A stretch of 64,000 bases of DNA from Colwellia hornerae (GCF_007954355.1 NZ_VOLR01000014.1:62001-126000), one strand, 5' to 3'; positions 17,707 to 27,627 are shown, counted from the first letter of the stretch. A program made the numbers and translations. Notes: generated from the letters alone by a model not told the origin.

Positions 17707-18414
17707 TTAATTATCTAATGCTTTCCAAGCCGCTTGAGTCATTTGCATCTGTTCCCACCATGGTTCAGAGGCAATGATTTGTCCCTCTTCATCAATTACA
17801 GGGTAAGGTAGCCCTTTACGTTTACATGCCTCAGCAAAAATTGGGTGCCCGCCTTCAAATAAGAAACGCTGACGACGGTTATCATCAATACGAGCCGTGT
17901 CATACATTCCCGCTATTTGACGCTGACGTTGTGCTTCATACAAGACCACAGACGAGGCAACAGAAACGTTTAACGATTGCACCATGCCAACCATAGGAAT
18001 AACAATATCTTGATCGGCCATTGCCAGTGCAACATCCGAAGCACCAAATTTTTCTTGGCCTAAAATAATAGCGGTTGGTTTGGTGTAATCGATCTCGCGA
18101 AAATCTACAGCGCTATCAGAAAGGTTGGTCACTAAAATTTGCATGCCTTGCTTTTTTAATTCATCAATAGCAGCTTTAGTTGTCGTGTAATTGTGCACAT
18201 CAATCCAGTTTTGACTACCGGCAGCACTGCCGCCACGGACTTCCATTTCGTCACTTTTCCAGATGGCATGCACATCACTAACGCCAACTGCATCGGCGGT
18301 GCGAACAACCGCGGCCAGGTTATGTGACTTATGAACACCTTCCATACAAACCGTTAAATCTGGTTGGCGTTTATCGAGCATCGCGTTTATTCTTTTTAAT
18401 CTTTCAGGAGTCAT
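17707..18414 (-). CDS. trmH: tRNA (guanosine(18)-2'-O)-methyltransferase TrmH
   Basis: A SPOUT-class methyltransferase that 2'-O-methylates G18 in the tRNA D-loop. It has 235 residues. The catalytic Asn/Arg region falls in KSHNLAAVVRTADAVG, motif II is ILGQEKFGAS and motif III is MVGMVQSLNVSVASSV, where the trefoil knot binds SAM. The C-terminal ~70 residues are the TrmH-specific extension. It sits between ridA and recG, as in the conserved spoT-trmH-recG order. Confidence 0.96.
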   Translation of the reverse strand: MTPERLKRINAMLDKRQPDLTVCMEGVHKSHNLAAVVRTADAVGVSDVHAIWKSDEMEVRGGSAAGSQNWIDVHNYTTTKAAIDELKKQGMQILVTNLSDSAVDFREIDYTKPTAIILGQEKFGASDVALAMADQDIVIPMVGMVQSLNVSVASSVVLYEAQRQRQIAGMYDTARIDDNRRQRFLFEGGHPIFAEACKRKGLPYPVIDEEGQIIASEPWWEQMQMTQAAWKALDN

Positions 18415-18579
18415 TACACTTCACATCTACACTTTATAGTTCATGGTCTAAAAATACCTAAAAAATCACTTATAAGAGATAAGTTCATTGTTCATATATT
18501 TTTGACGGTTTCCCCTTAAAGTTACCTGTAACACTGCTCTTTAAGGAGGGGTAATATACTTTACAGCTTACGGCGGGAG

Positions 18580-18972
18580 TTAGCCGACGTTAGGTAATTC
18601 CATCACGCCATCTATTTCAATTAATACATCTTTGGGTAAACGAGAAACTTGTACGGCAGCGCGTGCTGGGTAGGGTTGTTGAAAATATTGACTCATCACC
18701 TCGTTTACGGTTGCGAAGTTGGCAAGATCCATCATAAAAATGTTTACCTTGACCATATCGTTAATATTACCACCTGCGGCTTCGCATACCGCAACTAAGT
18801 TCTTAAATACCTGGTGGGTTTGCTCGGTAAAGTCTTCAGAAACAACGACCATGGTCTCTGGAATTAGAGGGATTTGACCTGAAAGGTAAACGGTATTATT
18901 CACTTTTACGGCTTGACTGTATGTGCCGATTGCACTGGGTGCGTTATCTGTACTGATAATTGTTTTCATCAT
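18580..18972 (-). CDS. ridA: RidA family 2-iminobutanoate/2-iminopropanoate deaminase
   Basis: It hydrolyses reactive enamine/imine intermediates made by PLP enzymes such as threonine deaminase, protecting other PLP enzymes. It has 130 residues, the family length. Family signatures are AIGTYSQAV near the N-terminus, YLSGQIPL, the catalytic Arg in YPARAAV, and the C-terminal VSRLPKDVLIEID. The start may be either of two adjacent ATGs. It lies 35 bases after spoT and is probably co-transcribed with it. Confidence 0.94.
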   Translation of the reverse strand: MMKTIISTDNAPSAIGTYSQAVKVNNTVYLSGQIPLIPETMVVVSEDFTEQTHQVFKNLVAVCEAAGGNINDMVKVNIFMMDLANFATVNEVMSQYFQQPYPARAAVQVSRLPKDVLIEIDGVMELPNVG

Positions 18973-19007
18973 ATTTCCTACATGGTAATTTTGTTAAAGA
19001 TGATTGA

Positions 19008-21125
19008 TTACTTATTGCGCACAACACGCTGCACATCAATCATCACTTTTATTTTTCGAATAATATCGGCTAAATGAACGCGGTCACGACAGGTTATTTC
19101 CATGTCAATCGCATATAGCCCCGAGTCTTTTTCACCAGAATTTAGCGCATGAACATTGGATTCACATTTAGCAATAACATTGGTCAGCGCTGCGAGTGCA
19201 CCTTGATGATTCATTATTTCAATACGTAATTTTGCAATGAAGTCTCGGTTGATGTCACTGTCCCATTTTACTGGGAATAAGCTACCTTGCTCATGGTTTT
19301 TAATGTTACGACAACCTTGTTGATGCACCATTAAACCTTTGCCAGGGCTCAAGTAAGCTAAGATAGCATCGCCAGGAATAGGACGGCAACATTTGCCGTA
19401 ACTGACCAACATACCTTCGCTGCCTTTTATTGGCATTTTGGTTTTACTGTTCGGATCGGCGAAGCCACTCTCTGCACTGTCTATCGTAAATTCATCGGTT
19501 AAGCGTCTCGCAATACCAATACTTAACGCATTACCTAAGCCAATATTCACCAGCAGGCCATCAAGACTGGTATTACCGGTTTCTTTAACGACCTGATCAA
19601 TTTTTTCTTGGTCAATATCTTCAATACGGACTTTACCTAAGGCATGACTCAGTAAACGTCGCCCTAAACCATAAGATTCTGTTTGCTCTTGTGAACGTAA
19701 ATAAGTTCGAATTTGTAAACGTGCTTTAGCCGTGACAACAAAATTTAACCAGGTGGCATTGGGTCGAGCGGCAGAAGAGGTAATTACCTCAATGGTTTGC
19801 CCAGAATCAATAGCGCGACTTAATGGATAAGGTTTACGATCGACTTTAACCCCGACACATGAATTACCCACATCGGTATGAACAGCATAAGCAAAATCGA
19901 CAGCCGTTGCGCCCATCGGTAATTCAATAATGCGTCCGTCTGGGGTAAAGACATAAATTTCTTCAGGAAATAAGTCTGATTTTACATTTTCAATAAATTC
20001 AAATGAACTACCGGCACTTTGTTGTAATTCTAATAAACTTTGCATCCAACGACGGGCTTTCATTTGAGCTGTGGTACCGCTCTTGTCGCCGTCTTGTTTG
20101 TACAACCAGTGAGCGGCTACCCCTTTGTCTGCCATTTGATCCATATCTTGTGTACGAATTTGAATTTCAACAGGGATGCCATGTGGGCCAATCAATGAAG
20201 TATGCAGCGATTGATAACCATTGGTTTTCGGAATAGCGATATAATCTTTAAAGCGGCTTTCAATCGGTTTGAATAAGTTATGCACAGCGCCGAGTGTTCG
20301 ATAACAATTATCAATTTTATTCTCTACGATGACACGAAAAGCGTAAATATCCATGACTTCATTGAACATTAATTCTTTATTGAGCATTTTACGGTAGATA
20401 GAATAAAGGTGCTTTTCTCGACCAATAACTTGCGCTTCAATACCACTTTCTTTGAGGCGAGCCGCAATTTCTTCTTGAATGTTATTAATAATTTCTTTGC
20501 GATTACCACGGGCTTTTTTTACCGCTGACTTTAACGCACGTGCGCGCATCGGGTAAAGGGCTTCAAAACCTAAAACTTCTAATTCACTTTTAATATCGTG
20601 AATACCCAAACGGTTAGCAATCGGTGCGTAAATTTCTAATGTTTCACGGGCAATACGTCGACGTTTATCTGGGCGTAAAGATTCGAGCGTGCGCATGTTG
20701 TGTGTGCGGTCGGCAAGTTTAATTAGAATTACGCGAATGTCTTGCACCATGGCAAGTATCATTTTACGGAAGTTTTCCGCTTGCATTTCTTCTTTGTTAT
20801 CAAACTTTAGTTTATCAAGCTTACTGACCCCTTCAACTAATTCAGCAACGGTATAGCCAAATAATTCGGCTAACTCGTCTTTGGTTACCGGGGTATCCTC
20901 AATCACATCATGAAGCAATGCCGCCATTAAGGTTTCGTGGTCAAGGTGCATTTTTGCTAAGTTTAAAGCAACAGCCACTGGATGAGTGATATAAGGCTCA
21001 CCGCTTGAACGCATTTGTCCTTCATGCGCTTCACGCGCAACGAGGTAAGCTTGCTTTAATAAGTCAATTTGTACTTTAGAAAGATAGCTTGAAACAAGTT
21101 CTTTTAATGGTTCAAAAAGGTACAC
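19008..21125 (-). CDS. spoT: Bifunctional (p)ppGpp synthetase/hydrolase SpoT
   Basis: The stringent-response enzyme that makes and degrades (p)ppGpp. It has 705 residues, as in E. coli (702). The N-terminal HD hydrolase domain has HPVAVA and LLHDVIEDT (HD at 72-73), and RTHNMRTL follows, so hydrolase residues look intact. The synthetase region has KTNGYQSLHTSL and EIQIRT. The TGS domain lies at about 390-450 (FTPDGRIIELP) and the C-terminal ACT domain at about 630-705. The start is GTG; the N-terminus MYLFEPL aligns with MYLFESL of E. coli SpoT. A terminator separates it from rpoZ upstream, so it should have its own promoter in 21126-21220. Confidence 0.97.
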   Translation of the reverse strand: MYLFEPLKELVSSYLSKVQIDLLKQAYLVAREAHEGQMRSSGEPYITHPVAVALNLAKMHLDHETLMAALLHDVIEDTPVTKDELAELFGYTVAELVEGVSKLDKLKFDNKEEMQAENFRKMILAMVQDIRVILIKLADRTHNMRTLESLRPDKRRRIARETLEIYAPIANRLGIHDIKSELEVLGFEALYPMRARALKSAVKKARGNRKEIINNIQEEIAARLKESGIEAQVIGREKHLYSIYRKMLNKELMFNEVMDIYAFRVIVENKIDNCYRTLGAVHNLFKPIESRFKDYIAIPKTNGYQSLHTSLIGPHGIPVEIQIRTQDMDQMADKGVAAHWLYKQDGDKSGTTAQMKARRWMQSLLELQQSAGSSFEFIENVKSDLFPEEIYVFTPDGRIIELPMGATAVDFAYAVHTDVGNSCVGVKVDRKPYPLSRAIDSGQTIEVITSSAARPNATWLNFVVTAKARLQIRTYLRSQEQTESYGLGRRLLSHALGKVRIEDIDQEKIDQVVKETGNTSLDGLLVNIGLGNALSIGIARRLTDEFTIDSAESGFADPNSKTKMPIKGSEGMLVSYGKCCRPIPGDAILAYLSPGKGLMVHQQGCRNIKNHEQGSLFPVKWDSDINRDFIAKLRIEIMNHQGALAALTNVIAKCESNVHALNSGEKDSGLYAIDMEITCRDRVHLADIIRKIKVMIDVQRVVRNK

Positions 21126-21224
21126 GCATTGAATCCTTGATGATTAAGCTGAACGGTCTTATTACCGCCAGTCAAAGCTTTAAGTCAGCATAACACAATA
21201 CGTTATTCGTTAAATACTGACAAT

Positions 21225-21260
21225 AAAAAACGCGTATCATTAGCAATGATTACGCGTTTA
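21225..21260 (-). terminator. Intrinsic terminator of rpoZ
   Basis: Read on the minus strand, AAACGCGTAATCAT pairs with ATGATACGCGTTT (one bulged base) and is followed by TTTTATTG. It lies about 36 bases after the rpoZ stop and before spoT. Confidence 0.75.
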
Positions 21261-21295
21261 GTTTATATCTCGTCGCTATAAGGCGACAAAAGATT

Positions 21296-21580
21296 TTATA
21301 GCTGTGGCTGAGCGCCACCAACAATGGCTGCAACAGCAGCAAGTTCTGCAGAATCTTGCTGAACTTGTTCATGACGGTCGCTATTGTTCATTACTTCAGT
21401 AGTGATTAAACCGGCTTCAATTTCACGTAAAGCGATAACGGTAGGCTTGTCATTTTCAGGGTCAACTAAAGGATCTTTACCGCCTGTGGCAATTTGACGA
21501 GCACGACGTGATGCGATTAACACCAAGTCAAAACGATTGCCTACTTTTTCTACAGCACCTTCAACAGTTACGCGAGCCAT
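21296..21580 (-). CDS. rpoZ: RNA polymerase omega subunit
   Basis: Omega binds beta' and aids RNA polymerase assembly and the ppGpp response. It has 94 residues (E. coli 91). The N-terminus [20 protein letters not shown], the conserved [12 protein letters not shown] and the [10 protein letters not shown] helix are diagnostic. The C-terminal tail is Ala/Glu-rich and variable. It lies between gmk and spoT, the usual gammaproteobacterial position. Confidence 0.97.
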   Translation of the reverse strand: MARVTVEGAVEKVGNRFDLVLIASRRARQIATGGKDPLVDPENDKPTVIALREIEAGLITTEVMNNSDRHEQVQQDSAELAAVAAIVGGAQPQL

Positions 21581-21685
21581 TTGGTCACTCCAACTTAAAA
21601 TTTATAAAATAGTGCCGTAGTTTACTGAGCTACAGGGGATTAAGCAAGGTATATAGCGATACTAGTTCAAAATACAGCAGAAATA

Positions 21686-22312
21686 TTAGCCTTTTAATAA
21701 TTCATCGAACATCACTTGGTGCGTTATTGCTTGTTGTTGACATCTTAGGCGTTGGTTATTAACGATGGTGGTTAATTCGCTCAGTGCTTGAGAGAAGTCG
21801 TTATTAACAATAATGTAGTCAAACTCAGTGTAGTGCGAGCATTCTGCTTTTGCTTGTGCCATACGAGATTTAATGGTGGCTTCGCTATCTTGCCCACGTT
21901 TTTTTAAACGGTCTTCAAGTTCTGCTTTTGAAGGTGGACTAATAAAAATAGTGGTAACACTGGGTTGTTTTATCCGCACTTGCTTGGCACCTTGCCAGTC
22001 GATATCGAGAAACACATCAATACCTTGTGCGAGTTGTTTATCAATCGCAGATGCTGAGGTGCCATAATAATTACCAAAAACTTCAGCATACTCATAAAAT
22101 TCATTTTGTTTAATCTGCTTTTGAAATTGCTCAACATTAATAAAATGGTAATGTTCAGCGTTATTTTCACCCGGACGAGGTGCTCGAGTGGTGTGAGAAA
22201 CCGACACTTGCATCGGTCTGGCCGACTCTTGAGATAATAAGGCTTTAATTAAACTAGATTTTCCTGCACCACTAGGTGCGGAAAGAATAAATAAATTACC
22301 GGGAGTTGTCAC
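21686..22312 (-). CDS. gmk: Guanylate kinase
   Basis: It phosphorylates GMP/dGMP to GDP/dGDP. It has 208 residues (E. coli 207). The P-loop [11 protein letters not shown] is at 11-21. The GMP-binding region has [12 protein letters not shown] and [13 protein letters not shown], and [10 protein letters not shown] follows. It is the first gene of the gmk-rpoZ-spoT block. The tdh terminator upstream isolates it, so its promoter should be in 22313-22420. Confidence 0.97.
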   Translation of the reverse strand: MTTPGNLFILSAPSGAGKSSLIKALLSQESARPMQVSVSHTTRAPRPGENNAEHYHFINVEQFQKQIKQNEFYEYAEVFGNYYGTSASAIDKQLAQGIDVFLDIDWQGAKQVRIKQPSVTTIFISPPSKAELEDRLKKRGQDSEATIKSRMAQAKAECSHYTEFDYIIVNNDFSQALSELTTIVNNQRLRCQQQAITHQVMFDELLKG

Positions 22313-22419
22313 AATATTGCCTTATAAAAGAGGTGAAAAATAAATAATGCTTATTATAACGAATTGATGGGGTATTTCATCTCTAAACTTGCTTACCGAT
22401 AGCAAGAGCAACATTGTTA

Positions 22420-22449
22420 ATAAAAAAAGCCAGCTTTTTAGCTGGCTTC
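22420..22449 (-). terminator. Strong intrinsic terminator of kbl-tdh
   Basis: AAGCCAGCT (22427-22435) and AGCTGGCTT (22440-22448) form a perfect 9-bp stem with a TTTT loop. On the minus strand the stem is followed by a T run (TTTTTTTATTA). It lies 40 bases after the tdh stop. Confidence 0.88.
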
Positions 22450-22488
22450 ATATCTTTATTAACAGGTTAGTTTATTAAGCCAAAAGGT

Positions 22489-23517
22489 TTAACTTTCCCA
22501 GTTTAAGATAACTTTACCTGAAAGGCCTGAACGCATGGTATCAAAGCCTTTTTGAAAATCATCAATATCAAAATGATGAGTAATAATAGGTGATAAGTCT
22601 AAACCTGACTGAATTAAGCTCGCCATTTTGTACCAAGTCTCAAACATTTCACGACCGTAAATACCTTTAATTGTTAAACCTTTAAAAATAACTTGGCTCC
22701 AATCAATGGCCATATCTTGACCAGGAATACCGAGCATGGCGATTTTACCGCCGTTATTCATGTTTTCTAACATAGCCGTAAAGGCCATAGGTACGCCCGA
22801 CATTTCCATGCCAACGTCAAAGCCTTCAGTCATGCCTAGTTCGGACATTACATCCGTTAAACTTTCTTTGCTGACATTAACCGCTCGAGTGGCGCCCATT
22901 TTTCGGGCCAAATCTAAGCGATATTCATTAATATCGGTAATAACAACATGGCGCGCACCAACATGTTTAGCGACGGCTGCTGCCATAATACCAATAGGAC
23001 CTGCGCCAGTAATAAGTACATCTTCACCGACTAAGTCAAAAGACAAAGCCGTATGAACAGCATTACCAAAAGGGTCGAATATTGCGGCTAAATCGTCAGA
23101 TATTTCATCGGGTAATTTAAAAGCGTTATAAGCAGGGATCACTAAATATTCAGCAAAGGAGCCTTCACGGTTAACACCGACACCAACAGTATTTCGGCAT
23201 AAATGTGTACGTCCACCGCGACAATTTCGGCAATGACCACAGGTAATATGCCCTTCGCCAGATACCCGGTCACCTAAAGTAAAACCTTTGACTTCTTGAC
23301 CAATACCGACCACTTCGCCAGCATATTCATGACCAACCACCATAGGAACCGGAATAGTTTTTTGCGCCCATTCGTCCCAGTTGTAAATATGAATATCGGT
23401 GCCACAAATAGCGGTTTTTTTAATTTTAATTAATAAATCATTATGACCGAGTTGTGGCTTTTCACTGTCGGTCATCCAAATGCCGGGTTCGGCTTTTAAC
23501 TTTGCTAATGCTTTCAT
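22489..23517 (-). CDS. tdh: L-threonine 3-dehydrogenase
   Basis: A zinc-dependent NAD+ enzyme that oxidises threonine to 2-amino-3-ketobutyrate, passed on to Kbl. From ATG 23517 it has 342 residues (E. coli 341) with [14 protein letters not shown] at the N-terminus and AAAGGAAATACC as ribosome binding site. An in-frame ATG at 23547 would overlap kbl and is rejected. Catalytic zinc ligands are in AICGTD (Cys38) and VVGHEYAGE. The four-Cys structural zinc site is [15 protein letters not shown]. The NAD-binding segment [19 protein letters not shown] is present. It is translated 22 bases after kbl. Confidence 0.97.
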   Translation of the reverse strand: MKALAKLKAEPGIWMTDSEKPQLGHNDLLIKIKKTAICGTDIHIYNWDEWAQKTIPVPMVVGHEYAGEVVGIGQEVKGFTLGDRVSGEGHITCGHCRNCRGGRTHLCRNTVGVGVNREGSFAEYLVIPAYNAFKLPDEISDDLAAIFDPFGNAVHTALSFDLVGEDVLITGAGPIGIMAAAVAKHVGARHVVITDINEYRLDLARKMGATRAVNVSKESLTDVMSELGMTEGFDVGMEMSGVPMAFTAMLENMNNGGKIAMLGIPGQDMAIDWSQVIFKGLTIKGIYGREMFETWYKMASLIQSGLDLSPIITHHFDIDDFQKGFDTMRSGLSGKVILNWES

Positions 23518-23539
23518 GGTATTTCCTTTAATCCTAACC

Positions 23540-24751
23540 TTAGCCAATAATGTTCATTGCTTTGCCGATACGAATAAAGGCAGAAATGGCTTTATCAAGT
23601 TGCTCTTTGGTATGAGCTGCTGAGATTTGAGTACGAATACGTGCTTGCCCTTTAGGGACGACCGGGAATGAAAAACCAATTACGTAGATGCCTTCCGCTA
23701 GTAAACGGCTTGCCATTTCGCTGGCTACTTTTGCATCACCTAACATTACTGGGATTATCGCGTGATCAGCACCCGCACAGGTAAAACCGGCCGCTTCCAT
23801 GTTCGTGCGAAAGTAACGGGCATTATCTTTTAATGTTGTACGTAATTTGCCACCTTTAGCTAATAAATCAATCACGGTAATTGAAGCATTAACAATAGCC
23901 GGTGCTAACGAATTAGAAAATAAATAAGGGCGTGAACGTTGACGCAACCATTCAATGGTTTCTTTTTTACCTGAGGTGTAGCCGCCTGAAGCGCCACCCA
24001 TAGCTTTACCTAGTGTGCCGGTAATAATATCAACACGGCCCATTACATCGCAATACTCGTGGCTCCCACGACCTTCTTCACCGACAAACCCGACGGCGTG
24101 AGAATCATCAACCATCACCAAAGCATTGTATTTATCGGCTAAGTCGCAAACGGCTTTTAAGTTAGCAATAACGCCGTCCATTGAAAATACGCCATCGGTG
24201 GCAATTAATTTAAAACGTGCACCAGCAGCATCAGCAGCAATAAGTTGTTGCTCTAAATCGTTGGCGTCATTGTTAGCGTAACGATAACGTTTTGCTTTAC
24301 ATAAACGTACACCATCAATAATTGAAGCATGGTTTAAGGAATCACTGATAATCGCATCTTCAGCGCCCAATAAAGTTTCGAATAATCCAGCATTAGCATC
24401 AAAACATGAAGAATAAAGAATAGTATCTTCCATGCCTAAAAAGGTACTTAATTTCGCTTCTAGTGTTTTGTGAATATCTTGGGTTCCACAAATAAAACGG
24501 ACCGATGCCATACCAAAACCGTGCTCGTCTAAGCCAGCTTTTGCTGCGGCAATAAGTTCAGGATGATTTGCTAAGCCTAAGTAATTGTTGGCGCAGAAGT
24601 TTACCACTGCTTCACCACTAGCCACCGCAATGTTTGGCTGTTGTGCTGTGGTAATAATACGTTCGGCTTTATATAAACCGTCTTCTTTAACTTGCTCAAT
24701 TTGATCATTTAAATGTGCATAAAAACTTGCGTTGTTTGAAGAGTCGCTCAC
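23540..24751 (-). CDS. kbl: 2-amino-3-ketobutyrate CoA ligase (glycine C-acetyltransferase)
   Basis: A PLP enzyme of the alpha-oxoamine synthase family that cleaves 2-amino-3-ketobutyrate with CoA to glycine and acetyl-CoA. It has 403 residues (E. coli 398). [29 protein letters not shown] and the PLP-lysine segment [14 protein letters not shown] are diagnostic. The start is GTG with AAGGAATT upstream. It heads the kbl-tdh operon, divergent from an Lrp-type regulator that is the likely controller. Confidence 0.97.
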   Translation of the reverse strand: MSDSSNNASFYAHLNDQIEQVKEDGLYKAERIITTAQQPNIAVASGEAVVNFCANNYLGLANHPELIAAAKAGLDEHGFGMASVRFICGTQDIHKTLEAKLSTFLGMEDTILYSSCFDANAGLFETLLGAEDAIISDSLNHASIIDGVRLCKAKRYRYANNDANDLEQQLIAADAAGARFKLIATDGVFSMDGVIANLKAVCDLADKYNALVMVDDSHAVGFVGEEGRGSHEYCDVMGRVDIITGTLGKAMGGASGGYTSGKKETIEWLRQRSRPYLFSNSLAPAIVNASITVIDLLAKGGKLRTTLKDNARYFRTNMEAAGFTCAGADHAIIPVMLGDAKVASEMASRLLAEGIYVIGFSFPVVPKGQARIRTQISAAHTKEQLDKAISAFIRIGKAMNIIG

Positions 24752-24776
24752 AACAATTCCTTATTAATAGGTTTGA

Positions 24777-24795
24777 ATAATAATAGTATTATTAT
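24777..24795. promoter_or_regulatory. Palindrome in the kbl/Lrp divergent promoter region
   Basis: ATAATAATA (24777-24785) and TATTATTAT (24787-24795) are perfect 9-bp inverted arms around one G, about 25 bases upstream of the kbl GTG. It could be an operator or part of the kbl promoter -10 region. Confidence 0.4.
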
Positions 24796-24816
24796 CCTAG
24801 ACGAAGATTGAAAAAA

Positions 24817-24894
24817 GTGACACTAGTTAATTTTATGGTTATTTGATTAGTTAAAGTGACATGTGACACTATCAAAATGACTATTGTTAGTGTC
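24817..24894. promoter_or_regulatory. Repeated GTGACACTA boxes, candidate operator
   Basis: GTGACACTA occurs at 24817-24825 and again at 24863-24871, and TAGTGTC, its inverse, at 24888-24894. A partial copy, GTGACA, is at 24856-24861. Spacing of 46 bases between the identical copies and location between kbl and the divergent Lrp-type gene fit regulator binding. Which protein binds is inferred. Confidence 0.45.
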
Positions 24895-24929
24895 TAATTG
24901 GTTTTATTAACCGTTAACGGGCATAACAG

Positions 24930-25358
24930 ATGATCACAGAAAAAGATGAAGAGTTACTCGCTATTTTACGATGCAACGCCCGGGCAAGTGTTTCCGACAT
25001 AGCTAGAGCGACCGGAGTTTCTCGCACCGCGATACAAAATCGCCTGACTAAGTTAGAGAATAGTGGTGTGATAAAAGCCTATAGTATTGTCTTGGGCAGT
25101 GAATATAGCAATCAGCTAATTTCGGCTAATGTTTCACTGAAAGTAAATCCTAACCTTAGGCGAAATATTTGTATCGCGTTAAGAAAAATACACAATATTA
25201 GTCATATTTACTCTATTAGCGGTCAATATGATTTGTTAGCGACGATTCAGGCACAAACATTAAAAAAATTAAATGAAATTCTTAATATCGTTTGTTCGCT
25301 AGAAGGGGTGGAGCGGACAAACTCCTCGATTATTCTCGATACGGTTTTTGAGAAATAA
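24930..25358 (+). CDS. Lrp/AsnC-family transcriptional regulator
   Basis: The protein has 142 residues. The N-terminal winged HTH (about 1-60) contains LLAILRCNARASVSDIARATGVSRTAI in two parts typical of AsnC. The C-terminal RAM/AsnC ligand domain (about 65-140) contains VSLKVNP, SISGQYDLLATI and a VERTNSSIILD-like strand. It is somewhat shorter than Lrp itself (about 164), so a specific AsnC-like regulator is likelier than global Lrp. Divergence from kbl-tdh suggests it controls threonine catabolism in response to an amino acid, which is inferred from position only. Confidence 0.88.
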   Translation: MITEKDEELLAILRCNARASVSDIARATGVSRTAIQNRLTKLENSGVIKAYSIVLGSEYSNQLISANVSLKVNPNLRRNICIALRKIHNISHIYSISGQYDLLATIQAQTLKKLNEILNIVCSLEGVERTNSSIILDTVFEK

Positions 25359-25372
25359 AGCGTATGTACTTA

Positions 25373-26203
25373 TCACTTCAACGTGGTGCTTAGCCATGAG
25401 GCAAGATTTATTGCTAGGAACTTATTACGACGTAATAAGTTATGCCCCTGATCAACGCCTTGAAAGACTTGGGTGGTAGAACGACGATCGCCATTCCATG
25501 AAAATAATTCTTGGGCGGTTAAAAAACTATCGGCATGATGCGCTGAACTAACGAAGTAAACAGGAATATCAATTAAGTTTTTATAATGCTCTTTTTCCAT
25601 ATGATCCATAATAGGCGAAAGTATAACAAAGCTACTAATACGAATTTTTTCAGCTAATTGCACCGCTTCATTGACTGAGCAGCCACTGGCGACAAGAGAT
25701 ATCGGTTGTTGATCGCCAATTTTACTGCGTAAATAATTATAAGCCGCCAGGACATCTTTTTCCCAATACGAGGTCAGCATGGCGACTTCAGCTTGGTAGC
25801 TAACAATGTTTTTTACTTGGTGTTTTATCGTTTGGTGGGAAAAATCCTCGGATGCGCTTGCGCCATAACCTCTAAAGTCAATGGCCAGTGCATTAATGCC
25901 TTGCTCGGCAAGTAATCCACCCAGTACAGCATAACTTTGACTACTGTGAGAGCAGTCGTGTAGTAATAATACACCGCCAGTAAGGGGATCACCGAGATAA
26001 TAATCAGCCGATAAAACAACGTCGTCTTCGGCGATAAATTTTACTTTTTCTGGTATGTTTATTTTGTTGACTTGGCTAACATCGGCTTGATTATATGTTG
26101 GCGCTGAATATTCTTGTGCAGATAATAAAGGCGCTATTAGCATAAAACTTACTATGGCGAAGCCATGATTGAATATGTTCTTGATGAAATAAAGCTTACT
26201 CAT
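25373..26203 (-). CDS. Exported alpha/beta-hydrolase-fold protein with an atypical nucleophile elbow
   Basis: The protein has 276 residues. A hydrophobic signal region ends near residue 28 (FMLIAPLLSAQ), so it is probably periplasmic. The fold is indicated by GGVLLLHDCSHSSQ (oxyanion region), ALAIDFRGYGASA (106-117) and a C-terminal His in DQGHNLL (His254). At the usual nucleophile elbow the sequence is ASGCSVN (172-178), not GxSxG. Aligned on the following helix, Gly174 falls where Ser is expected, with Cys175 and Ser176 next to it. It may be inactive, or use a shifted Ser/Cys. It is convergent with the Lrp-type gene. No substrate can be named. Confidence 0.7.
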   Translation of the reverse strand: MSKLYFIKNIFNHGFAIVSFMLIAPLLSAQEYSAPTYNQADVSQVNKINIPEKVKFIAEDDVVLSADYYLGDPLTGGVLLLHDCSHSSQSYAVLGGLLAEQGINALAIDFRGYGASASEDFSHQTIKHQVKNIVSYQAEVAMLTSYWEKDVLAAYNYLRSKIGDQQPISLVASGCSVNEAVQLAEKIRISSFVILSPIMDHMEKEHYKNLIDIPVYFVSSAHHADSFLTAQELFSWNGDRRSTTQVFQGVDQGHNLLRRNKFLAINLASWLSTTLK

Positions 26204-26328
26204 TTTCCTAGGCTACTATTTTAGTTCCTTTAATACCAAGACGATAACAAACTCCATCAGCTTTGGGTATTTTTATTGTTTGCTTTAGTCGCTATACTGC
26301 GCTTATCAACAACTAAAGAGTTTTTTCT

Positions 26329-27621
26329 GTGCGTTATCAATTATCTTTGATGTTATATCGACTTGTTTTTCTTGGCTTACTCCCGATTGCTTGGTTGTTA
26401 CTTCAGTTGCGCTCAATAAAACAAAAAGCTTATCGACAACGTATTGGCGAACGTTTTGGTTTTTTGCCTCGACAATTTAAAGCCGGCGGTATTATTGTTC
26501 ATGCGGCGAGTGTCGGTGAAGTTATTGCCCTAAAAAGCTTTATTAGCCAATTACTTGAAACAAAACCTAACCGTGTTATCACCGTCACTACTTTTACCCC
26601 AACCGGTTCAGAGCAAGTTAAAAAGCTCTTTGGCGAACGTGTTCAACATTGTTATTTACCCCTAGATAGTACCTTCTGCGTAGCGGCATTTTTAAATAAA
26701 TTGAAACCACAGGCGATGGTTTTTATGGAAACTGAGTTATGGCCAAATTTAATTGCCCAAAGTGCCGAGCAAGGTATAAAATTGTTATTGATTAATGGCC
26801 GTTTATCACAAAAGTCGATGGACAGTTATCGCAAGCTAGCTTGGTTGATCACACCTACCATTAATCGTTTTGATAAAGTACTGTGTCAAAGCCAAGTGAA
26901 CTATGAGCACTTTTTAGCGTTAGGTGCTGATGTTGCTCGCTGCAAGGTTTCTGGCAATGTGAAGTTTGACATCAGTGTTAATCAAACGATAGAAGATAAA
27001 CAGCAAGAACTGGCTGAATTTGTGGTAACAGAGCGATTGATTTGGGTTGTAGCCAGTACCCATAAAGGTGATGAAAGCATTGCGTTAAATGCGTTTACTG
27101 AATTACTGAAAAGCTTGCCACAATTATTACTTATTATTGTACCGCGCCATCCAGAGCGCTTTAATGATGTTGCATCATTATGTTTAGCGCAAGGTTATAA
27201 TCTTGCCCGTCGTAGCACGCAAGAAAAAGTCACCAGTGATAAACAAGTTTGGTTACTCGATAGTTTAGGGGAGTTATTACCAACGTGTGCTTTAGCTAGC
27301 GTGGTAACTATGGGCGGCAGTTTTTCAGATATCGGAGGGCATAATCCGCTTGAGCCGGCGCTATTTAAAAAACCAATTGTCGTTGGTCCTAATATGAGTA
27401 ATTTTGTCGAGGTGATGCAGCAACTGATTGCGGAACAAGGCATTATTCAGCTCACCGACCAAGACAATGTGGATATGACTGATGAGCTTAGTAAAGTCAT
27501 TACTGATATTTTGTTGTCAGAGAAAACGCAGCAAACACTGGGAGAAAATGCTTACCGCGTCGTGACACAGAACCAAGGGGCTAGTGCCCGAAGTGTGAAA
27601 CAATTATTGAAGTTACTTTAG
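26329..27621 (+). CDS. waaA: 3-deoxy-D-manno-octulosonic acid (Kdo) transferase
   Basis: It adds Kdo from CMP-Kdo to lipid IVA at the inner face of the cytoplasmic membrane. It has 430 residues (E. coli 425). The N-terminal anchor helix LVFLGLLPIAWLLLQL is followed by RIGERFG. The glycosyltransferase-B fold has VHAASVGEVIAL, TTFTPTGSEQV, METELWPN, INGRLSQKS, NVKFD and GGHNPLEPA with the conserved Glu. The start is GTG (26329) after AAAGAG. In this organism KdkA is encoded about 5.5 kb downstream, consistent with a single phosphorylated Kdo. Confidence 0.96.
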   Translation: MRYQLSLMLYRLVFLGLLPIAWLLLQLRSIKQKAYRQRIGERFGFLPRQFKAGGIIVHAASVGEVIALKSFISQLLETKPNRVITVTTFTPTGSEQVKKLFGERVQHCYLPLDSTFCVAAFLNKLKPQAMVFMETELWPNLIAQSAEQGIKLLLINGRLSQKSMDSYRKLAWLITPTINRFDKVLCQSQVNYEHFLALGADVARCKVSGNVKFDISVNQTIEDKQQELAEFVVTERLIWVVASTHKGDESIALNAFTELLKSLPQLLLIIVPRHPERFNDVASLCLAQGYNLARRSTQEKVTSDKQVWLLDSLGELLPTCALASVVTMGGSFSDIGGHNPLEPALFKKPIVVGPNMSNFVEVMQQLIAEQGIIQLTDQDNVDMTDELSKVITDILLSEKTQQTLGENAYRVVTQNQGASARSVKQLLKLL

Positions 27622-27627
27622 TTTATT

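Noticed and set aside
22489-23547. Start of tdh at ATG 23547
   Set aside because: It would overlap kbl by 8 bases and add 10 residues absent from Tdh; ATG 23517 with a good ribosome binding site matches the family N-terminus.
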